From an uncultured Endomicrobiia bacterium (GTDB taxonomy: Bacteria > Elusimicrobiota > Endomicrobiia > DTEH01), in NCBI GenBank assembly GCA_938074745.1, contig CALJEJ010000079.1:1-36129 (forward strand): DNA of 36,129 nt. The letters run 5' to 3'. The position numbers and the translations under genes are program-made. Below are positions 17,984 through 27,093 of the stretch, in pieces. Positions within the stretch are counted from its first letter, which is position 1. Each line of letters starts with the position of its first letter. Under the pieces are notes generated by a model, which was not told where the DNA came from, searched no databases, and worked only from the letters and a program-made list of their open reading frames with translations.

Positions 17984-18526
17984 TTATTGTTTTAATGGTT
18001 TAAATTCCACAATTTTTATCCCGTTAGAAGTATTTTTCACCATACATATATTGTCTGTCTGTTTGTTGATAAAAATTAAATAATCTTTATCACTAAGACT
18101 ATATTGTTGTAGTGCTTGTTGTGGTTCAAATATCGGAACATATTCTGTTTCAATTTCATATTTTGGTTCTTCCTGTGAAACAAATATTTCACTAACTTTT
18201 TTTCTATGTTTACGTGATAAAACCATTTTTTCTTTAAATCTAATCAATGTATCTTTTAGCCTATCAGCTATTTTATCTATTGCAGTGTATAAATTTTCAT
18301 CAACCTCTTTGAGCCTGAAAACTTTTTTATTAGATGTATGCAAGACAACCTCTACAATATGTCTATATTTTTCTACTTCTAATATTACTTGTGCTGAAAC
18401 TATATTATGTAAATATTTTTCTATATGATGTCCCAACCGTTTTTCAACATAGTCTGTAATACCTTTAGTAATTTCAATATGTCGTGCTACAATTCTTATT
18501 TTTTCCATAAAAATCTCTCCTTCCAA
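17984..18526 (-). CDS. hpf: Ribosome hibernation-promoting factor, apparently long form
   Basis: N-terminal RaiA/HPF domain (IRIVARHIEITKGITDYVEKRLGHHIEKYLHN...VEVVLHTSNKKVFRLKEVDENLYTAIDKIADRL); C-terminal QQYSLSDKDYLIFINKQTDNICMVKNTSNGIKIVEFKP resembles the long-HPF C-terminal domain. GGAG SD. Confidence 0.88.
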   Translation of the reverse strand: MEGEIFMEKIRIVARHIEITKGITDYVEKRLGHHIEKYLHNIVSAQVILEVEKYRHIVEVVLHTSNKKVFRLKEVDENLYTAIDKIADRLKDTLIRFKEKMVLSRKHRKKVSEIFVSQEEPKYEIETEYVPIFEPQQALQQYSLSDKDYLIFINKQTDNICMVKNTSNGIKIVEFKPLKQ

Positions 18527-18528
18527 AA

Positions 18529-19248
18529 TTACATTTTAAAACGTTCTCCTAAATATACACGTTTGGCGTCTTCGTCAGAAATAAGTTTTTCTTTAGGACC
18601 TTCAACTAAAATTTCTCCTTTATAAATTATGTATGCTCTGTCAACAATTTCTAAAGTTTCTCTAACATTATGATCTGTTAACAATATCCCTATACCTTCA
18701 TTTTTTAATTTTAAAATGATATTCTGTAATTCTTCAATAGTTTTAGGGTCAATTCCTACAAACGGTTCGTCAAGTAACAAATATTTAGGTTTAGAAATCA
18801 ATACACGAGCAATTTCACAACGACGTTTCTCACCACCAGATAACGTGTAGGCTTTTTGATTCCTCAAGTGAACAAGATTAAATTCCTGAAGTGTCTTTTC
18901 CAAAACTTCAATTCTTTGTGATTCTGATTTAATGAACAATTCTATAGCAGAATAAATATTTTCTTCCACAGTAAGTTTCCTAAAAATTGAAGGTTCTTGA
19001 GACAAGTATCCAATACCATACCTTGCACGTAAATATACAGGAAGATCCGTAATATCTTGCGAATCCAAAAATACTTTCCCAGAATCTATTTGAATTATCC
19101 CCATAATAGAATAAAAAGTAGTAGTTTTTCCAGCACCATTTGGTCCTAACAACCCTACTATTTCACCAGGGTTAACTTCTATATTTATATTGTTAACGAC
19201 AACTTTTTGTTTATAAGATTTTTTAATATTTTTCGCTAATATCCCCAT
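18529..19248 (-). CDS. lptB: LPS export ABC transporter ATP-binding protein
   Basis: GLLGPNGAGKTTTFYSIMGI; GIGYLSQEPSIFRKLTVEENI; LSGGEKRRCEIARVL; LLLDEPFVGIDP; GILLTDHNVRETL; YLGERF. Confidence 0.96.
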   Translation of the reverse strand: MGILAKNIKKSYKQKVVVNNINIEVNPGEIVGLLGPNGAGKTTTFYSIMGIIQIDSGKVFLDSQDITDLPVYLRARYGIGYLSQEPSIFRKLTVEENIYSAIELFIKSESQRIEVLEKTLQEFNLVHLRNQKAYTLSGGEKRRCEIARVLISKPKYLLLDEPFVGIDPKTIEELQNIILKLKNEGIGILLTDHNVRETLEIVDRAYIIYKGEILVEGPKEKLISDEDAKRVYLGERFKM

Positions 19249-19251
19249 ATG

Positions 19252-19944
19252 TTAAAATACTACTTCAACTTTACCACTTAGTAAAATTGTATCTTGTTGA
19301 AAATTTATTTTGCCTGTGGTAGAAACAAATGATTTTATGTTATATTCCTCATTCGTAGAAACAAATTTTATTTTTGCAGAAGAGATATTTTGATCACCTA
19401 AATTGTGGTTAAGAAACAACTCTTTCGTGTTTAAATCGTATTGTGCAGTTTCACAATATAACTGACCATCTTGAGTTATAAAACTAACATTTTTTTCACA
19501 CAACATCACGGATGTTTTTTCATTAAACACAATTTTTTCGCAATAGAGTTTTGCTTGTTTAGTTATATCTGTTGAGGTATATATAACATAAGGATTACCA
19601 CTAAATTCTAATATTCTTTCTATTTCGTTAAATTTTGCAAACTCTGATTTTATCTCAACAACAGTATTGTCTTTAGTTGAAAATAACACAGCATATACTT
19701 GGGATTCACAATTTATTATATAATTTTTTTCATCATAAACTGCTCTTTGACAATTTATAGTTCCATATATCAGTTCAACTTTTACTTTACCGGAAAATTT
19801 TGTAGTTTTATCTTTTCTATTGTACTCAACTTCGTCAGAAACAATTTTTTTTATTATTTTTTCATCTGCAAAATTTTTTTGAAATAAGATTAATAGTAGT
19901 AAAATAAATTTGATATATTTTATAGAAATACCGTTGTATGTCAT
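19252..19944 (-). CDS. lptA: LptA/OstA-like periplasmic LPS transport protein
   Basis: N-terminal signal sequence, SDEVEYNRKDKTTKFSGKVKVELIYGTINCQRAVYDEKN repeats, position next to lptB. Confidence 0.78.
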   Translation of the reverse strand: MTYNGISIKYIKFILLLLILFQKNFADEKIIKKIVSDEVEYNRKDKTTKFSGKVKVELIYGTINCQRAVYDEKNYIINCESQVYAVLFSTKDNTVVEIKSEFAKFNEIERILEFSGNPYVIYTSTDITKQAKLYCEKIVFNEKTSVMLCEKNVSFITQDGQLYCETAQYDLNTKELFLNHNLGDQNISSAKIKFVSTNEEYNIKSFVSTTGKINFQQDTILLSGKVEVVF

Positions 19945-19948
19945 AAAC

Positions 19949-20494
19949 CTATTCAGGCACGATTATGTTTTCTTTAATTTTAATTGTTTGAAAGTTATCA
20001 AAAGTCTCAAATCCTCTACCTTTTATAACGTTTCCGTTACGATATATTGTAATTTTATCGTCAGAAAAAATTTTGTTTTCTGAAAATATGTATTTTATAT
20101 TGTATGTAATTATTCGTTCATTTTCAATAGTATGGATAACATTCTCTTTAGGACATTCTACATCTTTTGTTTTTAAATTTATAATTGCAGTGTTAAATTT
20201 TACTTCAGCAAAAAAATTCTTTTTATTAAATATTTTCATTACACCATTATAAATTATCACAGAATTATTATCAGGTTGTACTTCTGCTTTTTTAGCAAAA
20301 ATTTTCCATACAGGTTGTCCACTTACTGTTTGTGTTATAACAAAATCTTCAATTACAGATTTAGCTGACAAATCTGAATTTTTTACACTTTTTAGGTTAG
20401 ATTTCTCTTCTAACTTATAACAAGAAAATAACGTTAAAAACAAACTCAATATCCATACTTTTGTTTCTATCCGATAATTAATTTTTAATCTCAT
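19949..20494 (-). CDS. lptC: LptC-like LPS export protein
   Basis: Lipoprotein-like N-terminus (LFLTLFSCYKL), SVIEDFVITQTVSGQPVWKIFAKKAEV, NVIKGRGFETFDNFQTIKIKENI; adjacent to lptA. Confidence 0.78.
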   Translation of the reverse strand: MRLKINYRIETKVWILSLFLTLFSCYKLEEKSNLKSVKNSDLSAKSVIEDFVITQTVSGQPVWKIFAKKAEVQPDNNSVIIYNGVMKIFNKKNFFAEVKFNTAIINLKTKDVECPKENVIHTIENERIITYNIKYIFSENKIFSDDKITIYRNGNVIKGRGFETFDNFQTIKIKENIIVPE

Positions 20495-21413
20495 TATTTT
20501 GTAAGTTCCATCTATTGTGTATCCATACCCATTGTGAAGGATAAAGATTTATCATTTCAGAAATTGTTTCATTTATTTCAGAAACTAATTTCATCTTATC
20601 ACGATAAAGTGACTCATCAAGTGGTTTTATAAAAACTTTGTGTCTATTGTCCGCTTTACGATATAGTAAACCTATCACTGCAGGAATTTTTTGTTTTATA
20701 ACAAGTTCTACAACACTTACAGGAGTTGTTGTAGGAATACCTAAAAATGGAGATATAACATTTTTTATATTTTGGATATTTTGATCAATTAACACACCTA
20801 TTAAATATCCTGATTTTATTGCTTTAAATAAATACTTTATAGATTCAGTTTGCTTTCTTTCTATCACTATTTCATTTACTGCTGTTCTTAACTTACGAAC
20901 TAAAAAATTTATAGATGGAATATAAATATTTCTTGCAATAACTGCCAACGGGAAATTATGTAATGCAAATGTAGCACCTAAAAGTTCCCAGTTACCATAA
21001 TGTGCAGAGAAAATTACCACACCACTTTTTTTTGAATACATTTTTTTTAATAAATTGTATTCTTCAATTCCAAAATCTACAATTTTGTGAATAATAAATT
21101 TCATCCGTTTGAACAAAAAAAATTCAAACAAGTTTTTACCTAAATTTGTATAACATTGTTTTGTTATTTTCACAATTTCTCTAAAAGATTTTTTAGGGTA
21201 AACAAGACGTAAGTTTTTAAACGCAATATATTTGTATCTAAAATCAAAGTTATAGAAAATCTTCCCTAATAACGAACCTACAAACAAATTTACTTTCCAA
21301 GGCATCCTGCTAAAAATTGTATACATTAACAACAAAATATAACTTGCAATCTTATTCCTAACTATTTTCCAGCAACTATTTGTCATACAAAGAGAATACT
21401 TTGTCAAACACAT
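20478..21413 (-). CDS. Lipid A biosynthesis lauroyl/myristoyl acyltransferase family (LpxL/HtrB-like)
   Basis: VVIFSAHYGNWELLGATFALHNFPLAVIARNIYIPSIN; GYLIGVLIDQN; PSQWVWIHNRW. Start uncertain (21386 possible). Confidence 0.88.
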   Translation of the reverse strand: MCLTKYSLCMTNSCWKIVRNKIASYILLLMYTIFSRMPWKVNLFVGSLLGKIFYNFDFRYKYIAFKNLRLVYPKKSFREIVKITKQCYTNLGKNLFEFFLFKRMKFIIHKIVDFGIEEYNLLKKMYSKKSGVVIFSAHYGNWELLGATFALHNFPLAVIARNIYIPSINFLVRKLRTAVNEIVIERKQTESIKYLFKAIKSGYLIGVLIDQNIQNIKNVISPFLGIPTTTPVSVVELVIKQKIPAVIGLLYRKADNRHKVFIKPLDESLYRDKMKLVSEINETISEMINLYPSQWVWIHNRWNLQNNEIKN

Positions 21414-21915
21414 TATTTGCTATTAGTATTAGTTCAACTATTTCACGAAACACACCACAACCACCTTTAGCCGAACAGATATAATGAACAATTTTTTTAA
21501 CTTCTTTAACTGCATCTTTAGGACAAACTGCAAGCCCTACACGTTTTAATACCGGAATATCTAGCCAGTCATCTCCTATGTAACATACTTCTTTAGGTGT
21601 AACTTTGGCAATTTTAATTATCTCATTAAATACTTCAAGTTTATCTTTTACCCATTGGTAAAAAAAGTCTAATTTCAAATCTTTTGCTCGTAATTGCAAT
21701 TCTTTTGAACCACGACCACTTATCCAACCTATTTTTATTCCTAATCCTGACTTTCTTAACATTGTATAAGCAAATCTGTCTTTAATATCCCATATTTTTA
21801 TTTCATCATTTTTACCAATAATAATCATTTCTCCTTTTGTTAATACACCATCTACATCCATCAGTAAAACTTTTACATTTTTTGCTTTAGACAAAATTTT
21901 CTTACTGAAACTCAT
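21376..21915 (-). CDS. kdsC: 3-deoxy-D-manno-octulosonate 8-phosphate phosphatase (KdsC, HAD family)
   Basis: VKVLLMDVDGVLTKGEMIII; IKIGWISGRGSKELQLRAKDL; CYIGDDWLDIPVLKRVGLAVCPKDAVKEVK; SAKGGCGVFREIVELIL. Confidence 0.94.
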   Translation of the reverse strand: MSFSKKILSKAKNVKVLLMDVDGVLTKGEMIIIGKNDEIKIWDIKDRFAYTMLRKSGLGIKIGWISGRGSKELQLRAKDLKLDFFYQWVKDKLEVFNEIIKIAKVTPKEVCYIGDDWLDIPVLKRVGLAVCPKDAVKEVKKIVHYICSAKGGCGVFREIVELILIANNVFDKVFSLYDK

Positions 21916-21918
21916 TAT

Positions 21919-22905
21919 TTATAACCCCTCAGACAAAATGTCGCGTTCATCTATAATACCAATAACTTTTTTGTTTTTGTCTACCACAGGTAAGTTGTCA
22001 CAATTATATTTTTCCATCATCTCTTTTGCAGTAATTACTAATTCTTCTTCATAAATATATTTAGGTTTTCTCGTCATTACACGAACAATTTTTTCGTTAA
22101 GCAGATGTTCATTTTTTTGTAATGAACGGCGCAAATCTCCGTCAGTAAAATAACCCACCAACTTTCCATTTTTGTCAACTACACTCGTAGCACCTACTTT
22201 TGTAGAAGTCATTATAAACAACGCATCTTTTACTGAAGCGGTAGTCTTTACTACTGGATTATTTTTCCCTGTTCTCATTATATCTTTCACTTTTAAATTT
22301 AACAATTTTCCTAAGCTGCCTGAAGGGTGTAATTTTGCAAAATCTTCTTTTTTAAATCCTTTAAGTTTTGCTACTGTAATACCTAAAGCATCACCTAAAG
22401 CTAACATTGCAGATGTTGATGAAGTAGGAACAATATTGTAAGGACACGCCTCTTTCTCAATCTTTGTATTTATTACAATATCAGCAAACCGTGCTAACCT
22501 TGAATTTGTTTTTCCAGTGAACGCTATGATTTTTATACCGAAGTTTTTTAATACAGGCAAAATATTTTTTATTTCTACTGTTTCACCTGAATAAGACAAA
22601 ATAATTACTATATCTTGTGGCTGGATTGCTCCCAAATCACCATGTAAAAGTTCTACTGGGTGAACAAATATTGAAGGAAGGTTTAATGAAGAAAATGTTG
22701 CTGCAAGTTTTCTACCTATTAAACCTGATTTACCTACACCAAGAACAACTATCTTACCTTGAAACGAAGATAACAATTTTACTGCAGAAACGAAATTTTT
22801 ATCTATATGATTTTTTTGTAATAACACTTGTTCTGCTTCGGTTTTTACTATTGATTTTGCAAAATTTATTATTCCTCTATCTGAGATTGTTATTTTATTT
22901 TTCAT
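21919..22905 (-). CDS. kdsD: Arabinose-5-phosphate isomerase (KpsF/GutQ/KdsD: SIS + 2 CBS domains)
   Basis: GKIVVLGVGKSGLIGRKLAATFSSLNLPSIFVHPVELLHGDLGAIQPQDIVIILSYSGET; LHPSGSLGKLLNLKVKDIM; CBS repeats. Confidence 0.95.
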   Translation of the reverse strand: MKNKITISDRGIINFAKSIVKTEAEQVLLQKNHIDKNFVSAVKLLSSFQGKIVVLGVGKSGLIGRKLAATFSSLNLPSIFVHPVELLHGDLGAIQPQDIVIILSYSGETVEIKNILPVLKNFGIKIIAFTGKTNSRLARFADIVINTKIEKEACPYNIVPTSSTSAMLALGDALGITVAKLKGFKKEDFAKLHPSGSLGKLLNLKVKDIMRTGKNNPVVKTTASVKDALFIMTSTKVGATSVVDKNGKLVGYFTDGDLRRSLQKNEHLLNEKIVRVMTRKPKYIYEEELVITAKEMMEKYNCDNLPVVDKNKKVIGIIDERDILSEGL

Positions 22906-23134
22906 TTTTATACAACCAAGGTGTAATTTCTTTAGGTAACTTCCTCATATACGGTTTAAGCAACCAGTTAAGTAAGAAAAAAATTGCTATTAAACAAACG
23001 TAAATTATACCTAGCACTTTCAAATGCCATACTAAAGATGGTTTCCATAAAGGTTCTACAACTAATGGGTTGCCACATTTCTTACACACTTTTGCATCTG
23101 GTTTGTTTTCAGTATTACATTTTGGACATTTCAT
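22895..23134 (-). CDS. Small zinc-ribbon protein with one transmembrane helix
   Basis: MKCPKCNTENKPDAKVCKKCGNPLVV (CxxC..CxxC), then hydrophobic LKVLGIIYVCLIAIFFLLNWLL; overlaps kdsD start. Confidence 0.75.
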   Translation of the reverse strand: MKCPKCNTENKPDAKVCKKCGNPLVVEPLWKPSLVWHLKVLGIIYVCLIAIFFLLNWLLKPYMRKLPKEITPWLYKNEK

Positions 23135-23145
23135 TTTTTTTCTCC

Positions 23146-24348
23146 TTAAATAGACACAATTTTAGCAAATTTAATTTTACCAATCTGGAGATTTATATGA
23201 CCCACTTTGTTAAAATCAATTTCAATATTTTCTAAAACTTTTTTCTGATTTATTTTTATTCCACCTTGCAAAATTAATCGCTTAGCTTCATTTTTGGAAT
23301 TCACCAGATTTAATTTAACCAACAGATCTACTAACTTATAAGTTTGTTTTTCTACTTTTATCTCAGGTATATTATCTGGGACCTGTTTTTCTTTAAATAT
23401 TTTATCAAACTGTTCTTTTTCATAAATAGCAACAGATTCACCATAATACTGTTTAACAATTAAATATGCAAGATAAGACTTTGCATTCCTAGGATCAGTT
23501 TCACACATATGTTTTATTTTATCCATATCTTCATTAGTCAGCAGTTCAAAATATTTTAACATTATATTATCAGGTATGGACATTATTTTACCAAACATAT
23601 CTTTAGGTGTGTCGTTAATAGAAATATAATTATTGTAAGATTTTGACATTTTACGAACGCCATCTGTCCCTTCTAACAATGGCATTGTAATAACTACTTG
23701 AGGTTTTTGTCCTGCATCCTTTTGCAACTCTCTACCCATAAGAAGGTTAAATTTTTGGTCATTACCGCCAATCTCTACATCTGCTTTTACTGCAACAGAA
23801 TCGTACCCTTGTAAAAGTGGATAAATAAACTCTAAAATGGTTATAGGTAGATTGTTTTTGTAGCGAAAATTAAAATCGTCTCGTTCCAACATTCTCGCTA
23901 CTGTATATTTTGAACATAATTGTATTAATCCATCTATCCCTAAATGATATAACCATTGACTGTTATAAACAACTTCAGTTTTTGTTTTATCAAGTATTTT
24001 AAACATTTGCTGTGTATACGTCTTTGCATTTTCTATAATTTCTTCTTCAGAAAGTAATGGTCGGGTTGAATCCCGTCCTGAAGGATCACCAATCCGTGCT
24101 GTAAAATCACCTATAATAAAAATAACTTTATGACCTAAATCTTGAAACTGTCTTAACTTGTGTAATATGACAGTATGTCCCAAATGTATATCAGAAGCGG
24201 TAGGGTCAATACCAAATTTCACCCTTAATTGTTTTTTAGTAGTTAAATACTCTTTTAATTCTTCTTGCGAAATTATTTCTGTAGTTCCACGAGAAATAAT
24301 TTCTAACTGTTTTTGTATATCTATATTTTGCTGCATAGTAAAAATCAC
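23146..24348 (-). CDS. tyrS: Tyrosyl-tRNA synthetase
   Basis: LRVKFGIDPTASDIHLGHTVILHKLRQFQDLGHKVIFIIGDFTARIGDPSGR; KMSKSYNNYI (KMSKS); C-terminal S4-like domain. Confidence 0.96.
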   Translation of the reverse strand: MIFTMQQNIDIQKQLEIISRGTTEIISQEELKEYLTTKKQLRVKFGIDPTASDIHLGHTVILHKLRQFQDLGHKVIFIIGDFTARIGDPSGRDSTRPLLSEEEIIENAKTYTQQMFKILDKTKTEVVYNSQWLYHLGIDGLIQLCSKYTVARMLERDDFNFRYKNNLPITILEFIYPLLQGYDSVAVKADVEIGGNDQKFNLLMGRELQKDAGQKPQVVITMPLLEGTDGVRKMSKSYNNYISINDTPKDMFGKIMSIPDNIMLKYFELLTNEDMDKIKHMCETDPRNAKSYLAYLIVKQYYGESVAIYEKEQFDKIFKEKQVPDNIPEIKVEKQTYKLVDLLVKLNLVNSKNEAKRLILQGGIKINQKKVLENIEIDFNKVGHINLQIGKIKFAKIVSI

Positions 24349-24785
24349 CCTTTATTTAGTTGTTGTTTTACGAGCGAAATAATTTCTTTATCTGATTTAT
24401 ATGACAAGATCTCTGTTACTTTATCAAGGTCTATCCATAAAACTTCATCTACTTCCTTAATACCACAAGAGGAATCTGACAAATGAATACCACGTGGAAT
24501 TTCTATAGGTTGCATTAAATACCAAGTAACTTGCTTTAATATTTTTTCTCCTTTGTATACAAACCAATATTTTATATTTTTTATTTTTTTTATGATTTTA
24601 CATTTTACTCCGGTCTCTTCTTCAACTTCGCGTAATGCAGCATCTTGAGAACTTTCTTTAGGTTCAATGTGTCCTTTAGGAAAAGTGTAGACAACTTCAT
24701 TTTTTAAATTTTTTGTCTTAATCACCAATACTTGGTTATTATTAATTACAATTCCGCCAGAAGAAAATTCTAATTTCGTTTTCAT
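24345..24785 (-). CDS. NUDIX hydrolase
   Basis: FPKGHIEPKESSQDAALREVEEETGVKCKI (Nudix box GX5EX7REUXEEXGU). Confidence 0.94.
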   Translation of the reverse strand: MKTKLEFSSGGIVINNNQVLVIKTKNLKNEVVYTFPKGHIEPKESSQDAALREVEEETGVKCKIIKKIKNIKYWFVYKGEKILKQVTWYLMQPIEIPRGIHLSDSSCGIKEVDEVLWIDLDKVTEILSYKSDKEIISLVKQQLNKG

Positions 24786-25297
24786 TCAATACAGTATTTA
24801 TCCCAGTATAAAACTTCTTTCAATGATTTCTTTTTTATATTTTGTACTCTTTTTAATTCATTTTCTTCAGGATAACCTAACGAAATTAAACTTACAAGTT
24901 TATAATCCGAAGGAACATTTAACATTTTTCTAATTTCTTCACAATAAAATTTTTTATCGCCTGCAATCCAACAACTTCCTATACCATAATCCCACGCAGC
25001 AAGCAAAATATTTTGTGTAGCAGCAGAACCATCTTCTAAATAATATTTTGTAGATTTACAAAATACTGCTATACAAACATTTGCCTGAGTAATAAATTTA
25101 CCATAATCAGTAATATCTGAAATTTTTGATTTTAATTTTTTGTCTTTTATAACAATGAATATCCAAGGTTGTAAATTGTTTGCTGTTGGCGCTAATCTAG
25201 CACAGTCAATTATGTCTTCAATAATTTCTCTAGGAATGTCTTTGTCAATATATTTTCTAATACTTCTTCGTGTTTTTAAAAGTTTTATTCCTTCCAT
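24782..25297 (-). CDS. Nitroreductase family protein
   Basis: LKTRRSIRKYIDKDIPREIIEDIIDCARLAPTANNLQPWIFIVI; YGIGSCWIAGD; LVSLISLGYPEE. Confidence 0.93.
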   Translation of the reverse strand: MEGIKLLKTRRSIRKYIDKDIPREIIEDIIDCARLAPTANNLQPWIFIVIKDKKLKSKISDITDYGKFITQANVCIAVFCKSTKYYLEDGSAATQNILLAAWDYGIGSCWIAGDKKFYCEEIRKMLNVPSDYKLVSLISLGYPEENELKRVQNIKKKSLKEVLYWDKYCIE

Positions 25298-25301
25298 TTT
25301 T

Positions 25302-26459
25302 TTATTTCAATAGAAATATCATCAGCAAAAATGAAAAAAATGATATTATACTGCCAAACACAAACGGTGCTGAATGTCCTATCTTATCCCACAGCATACC
25401 TGCAATAAAACTTGCGGGAAACAACATTAACCCTGTTATTGTATAATGTACTCCTAAAACAGAAGCTTTATACTCTTCAGGTGCTACTTCTGATAAAAAT
25501 GCTTTTTCTTGCCCTTCAACTAAACCTATGTAAATACCGTAAATTATAAATAATATCCATACAAAATTTTTTGTTTCCTCATTCAACATACCAAAAAAGA
25601 AATATACAATACTATACACCAAATATCCTAACAAAATAACCCTTTTTTTACCAATTTTATCACTTATAACACCTGCAGGATATGAAATTATAGCATAAGA
25701 GATATTATACACAAGATACAACAAAATGATTGTTGCAGTTTTGAACCCCACAGTTTTTGATTTCAACAACAAAAATTGGTTTGAAGAATTACCTAACGCA
25801 AATATTGTAGAAATTAAAATGTATTTATTAACTTTTGAAGGAAAAATCTTAAAATTTGCAAAACTAATTTTAGTTTGAGCAATATCTTTATTTACTAATT
25901 GCACTGTATCTTTTACAAAAAATAAAATTATAACTCCTATAGCTGCAGGTATACAAGAAAATAAAAATGTTTTTTTCAATACAACTACGTCATTAATCAC
26001 TGAAGAAATAAAAATATATACAATTATTACCCCACATATCGCACCAAAAGTGTCCATTGCACGATGAAACCCAAACACTCTCCCCTTTTTTTCTTCGTGG
26101 ACAGATTCCGCAATTAACGCATCCCGTGGTGCTGTCCTAACTCCTTTACCAAATCTGTCTACTACACGACTTAATAATACTAAACTCCATGAATTGCTTA
26201 TATACAACAAAAATTTGCCTATCAATGAACTAAAATATCCAACTACAACAAACGGTTTACGTTTTTTAAACTTGTCTGAAACATTGCCTGAAAAAACTTT
26301 TAACAAATTAGACAAACTTTCAGCAATACCTTCTACAATACCAATTAAATAATATGGTGTATTTAATGTTGTAAGATATATACCAACCAACGGATATACC
26401 ATCTCTGAAGAAATGTCAGTAAACAAACTTGTTAACCCTAATAAAAATATATTTTTCAT
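25302..26459 (-). CDS. MFS transporter
   Basis: Multi-TM; LGLTSLFTDISSEMVYPLVGIYL; DRFGKGVRTAPRDALIAES; SYPAGVISDKIGKKRVIL. Confidence 0.9.
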   Translation of the reverse strand: MKNIFLLGLTSLFTDISSEMVYPLVGIYLTTLNTPYYLIGIVEGIAESLSNLLKVFSGNVSDKFKKRKPFVVVGYFSSLIGKFLLYISNSWSLVLLSRVVDRFGKGVRTAPRDALIAESVHEEKKGRVFGFHRAMDTFGAICGVIIVYIFISSVINDVVVLKKTFLFSCIPAAIGVIILFFVKDTVQLVNKDIAQTKISFANFKIFPSKVNKYILISTIFALGNSSNQFLLLKSKTVGFKTATIILLYLVYNISYAIISYPAGVISDKIGKKRVILLGYLVYSIVYFFFGMLNEETKNFVWILFIIYGIYIGLVEGQEKAFLSEVAPEEYKASVLGVHYTITGLMLFPASFIAGMLWDKIGHSAPFVFGSIISFFSFLLMIFLLK

Positions 26460-26485
26460 AAAATATAAAAATGGATAAAGTTATA

Positions 26486-26543
26486 CAAAAATATTTTATA
26501 TTTTTGCAACAACTTGAATTTATATTTTTTCATTTTGTATATT
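26486..26543 (+). promoter_or_regulatory. Divergent MFS/ndk intergenic region: palindrome and ndk promoter candidate
   Basis: CAAAAATAT-TTT-ATATTTTTG (26486-26506) perfect 9-bp arms; TTGAAT (26514-26519), 18-nt spacer, TATATT (26538-26543), six bases before the ATG at 26550. Confidence 0.4.
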
Positions 26544-26549
26544 TTTTAT

Positions 26550-27080
26550 ATGAAACGAAAAAGTAAAAAACGACATCAATATACTCTTATAATTTTAAAA
26601 CCCGATGCTTTAGTAAAATCACTAACAGGCAATATTCTTACACGTCTTTCGGAAGCAAGGTTAAGAATTATCGCTGCCAAAGTTGTTCGTGTGACACCAG
26701 AACTTGCAAAAAAACATTACGCTCATCTTGTAGATAAACCATTTTTTAACGACCTTTACGAATATTTCTCTGGCAAAATATACGGACCTGATTACGAACG
26801 AGTGTTAGCATTTGTCTATGAAGGTGAAGACGCTATAGAACGTGTTCGCAAGATTGCTGGTGCAACTAACCCGTTAGAAGCAGACCCTACAACCATCCGT
26901 GGTGCATATGGTAGAATAAACAAGAAAGGTATCATGGAAAATTTAATTCATTGTTCCGACTCAGAAGAAGCAGCTGAAAAAGAGATAAAGTTGTGGTTCT
27001 CACCGGATGAAATTATTGAAGAGATATATCCTACAAAAATTGTTGTGGAAAAAAATTATAAACGTCGTGTTTGGGCATAA
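26550..27080 (+). CDS. ndk: Nucleoside diphosphate kinase
   Basis: YTLIILKPDALVKSLTGNILTRL; GATNPLEADPTTIRGAYG; NLIHCSDSEEAAEKEIKLWF (active-site His). Start taken as MKRKSKK at 26550. Confidence 0.92.
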   Translation: MKRKSKKRHQYTLIILKPDALVKSLTGNILTRLSEARLRIIAAKVVRVTPELAKKHYAHLVDKPFFNDLYEYFSGKIYGPDYERVLAFVYEGEDAIERVRKIAGATNPLEADPTTIRGAYGRINKKGIMENLIHCSDSEEAAEKEIKLWFSPDEIIEEIYPTKIVVEKNYKRRVWA

Positions 27081-27093
27081 GGTAGAAAAAAAA

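Noticed and set aside
22617-23003. 128-aa plus-strand ORF over kdsD
   Set aside because: Leu/Tyr-rich translation of the antisense strand without a recognisable family; kdsD is unambiguous on the other strand.
27081-27093. Bidirectional terminator between ndk and pilT
   Set aside because: The 13-bp convergent gap holds only an A-rich run; no convincing hairpin was seen.
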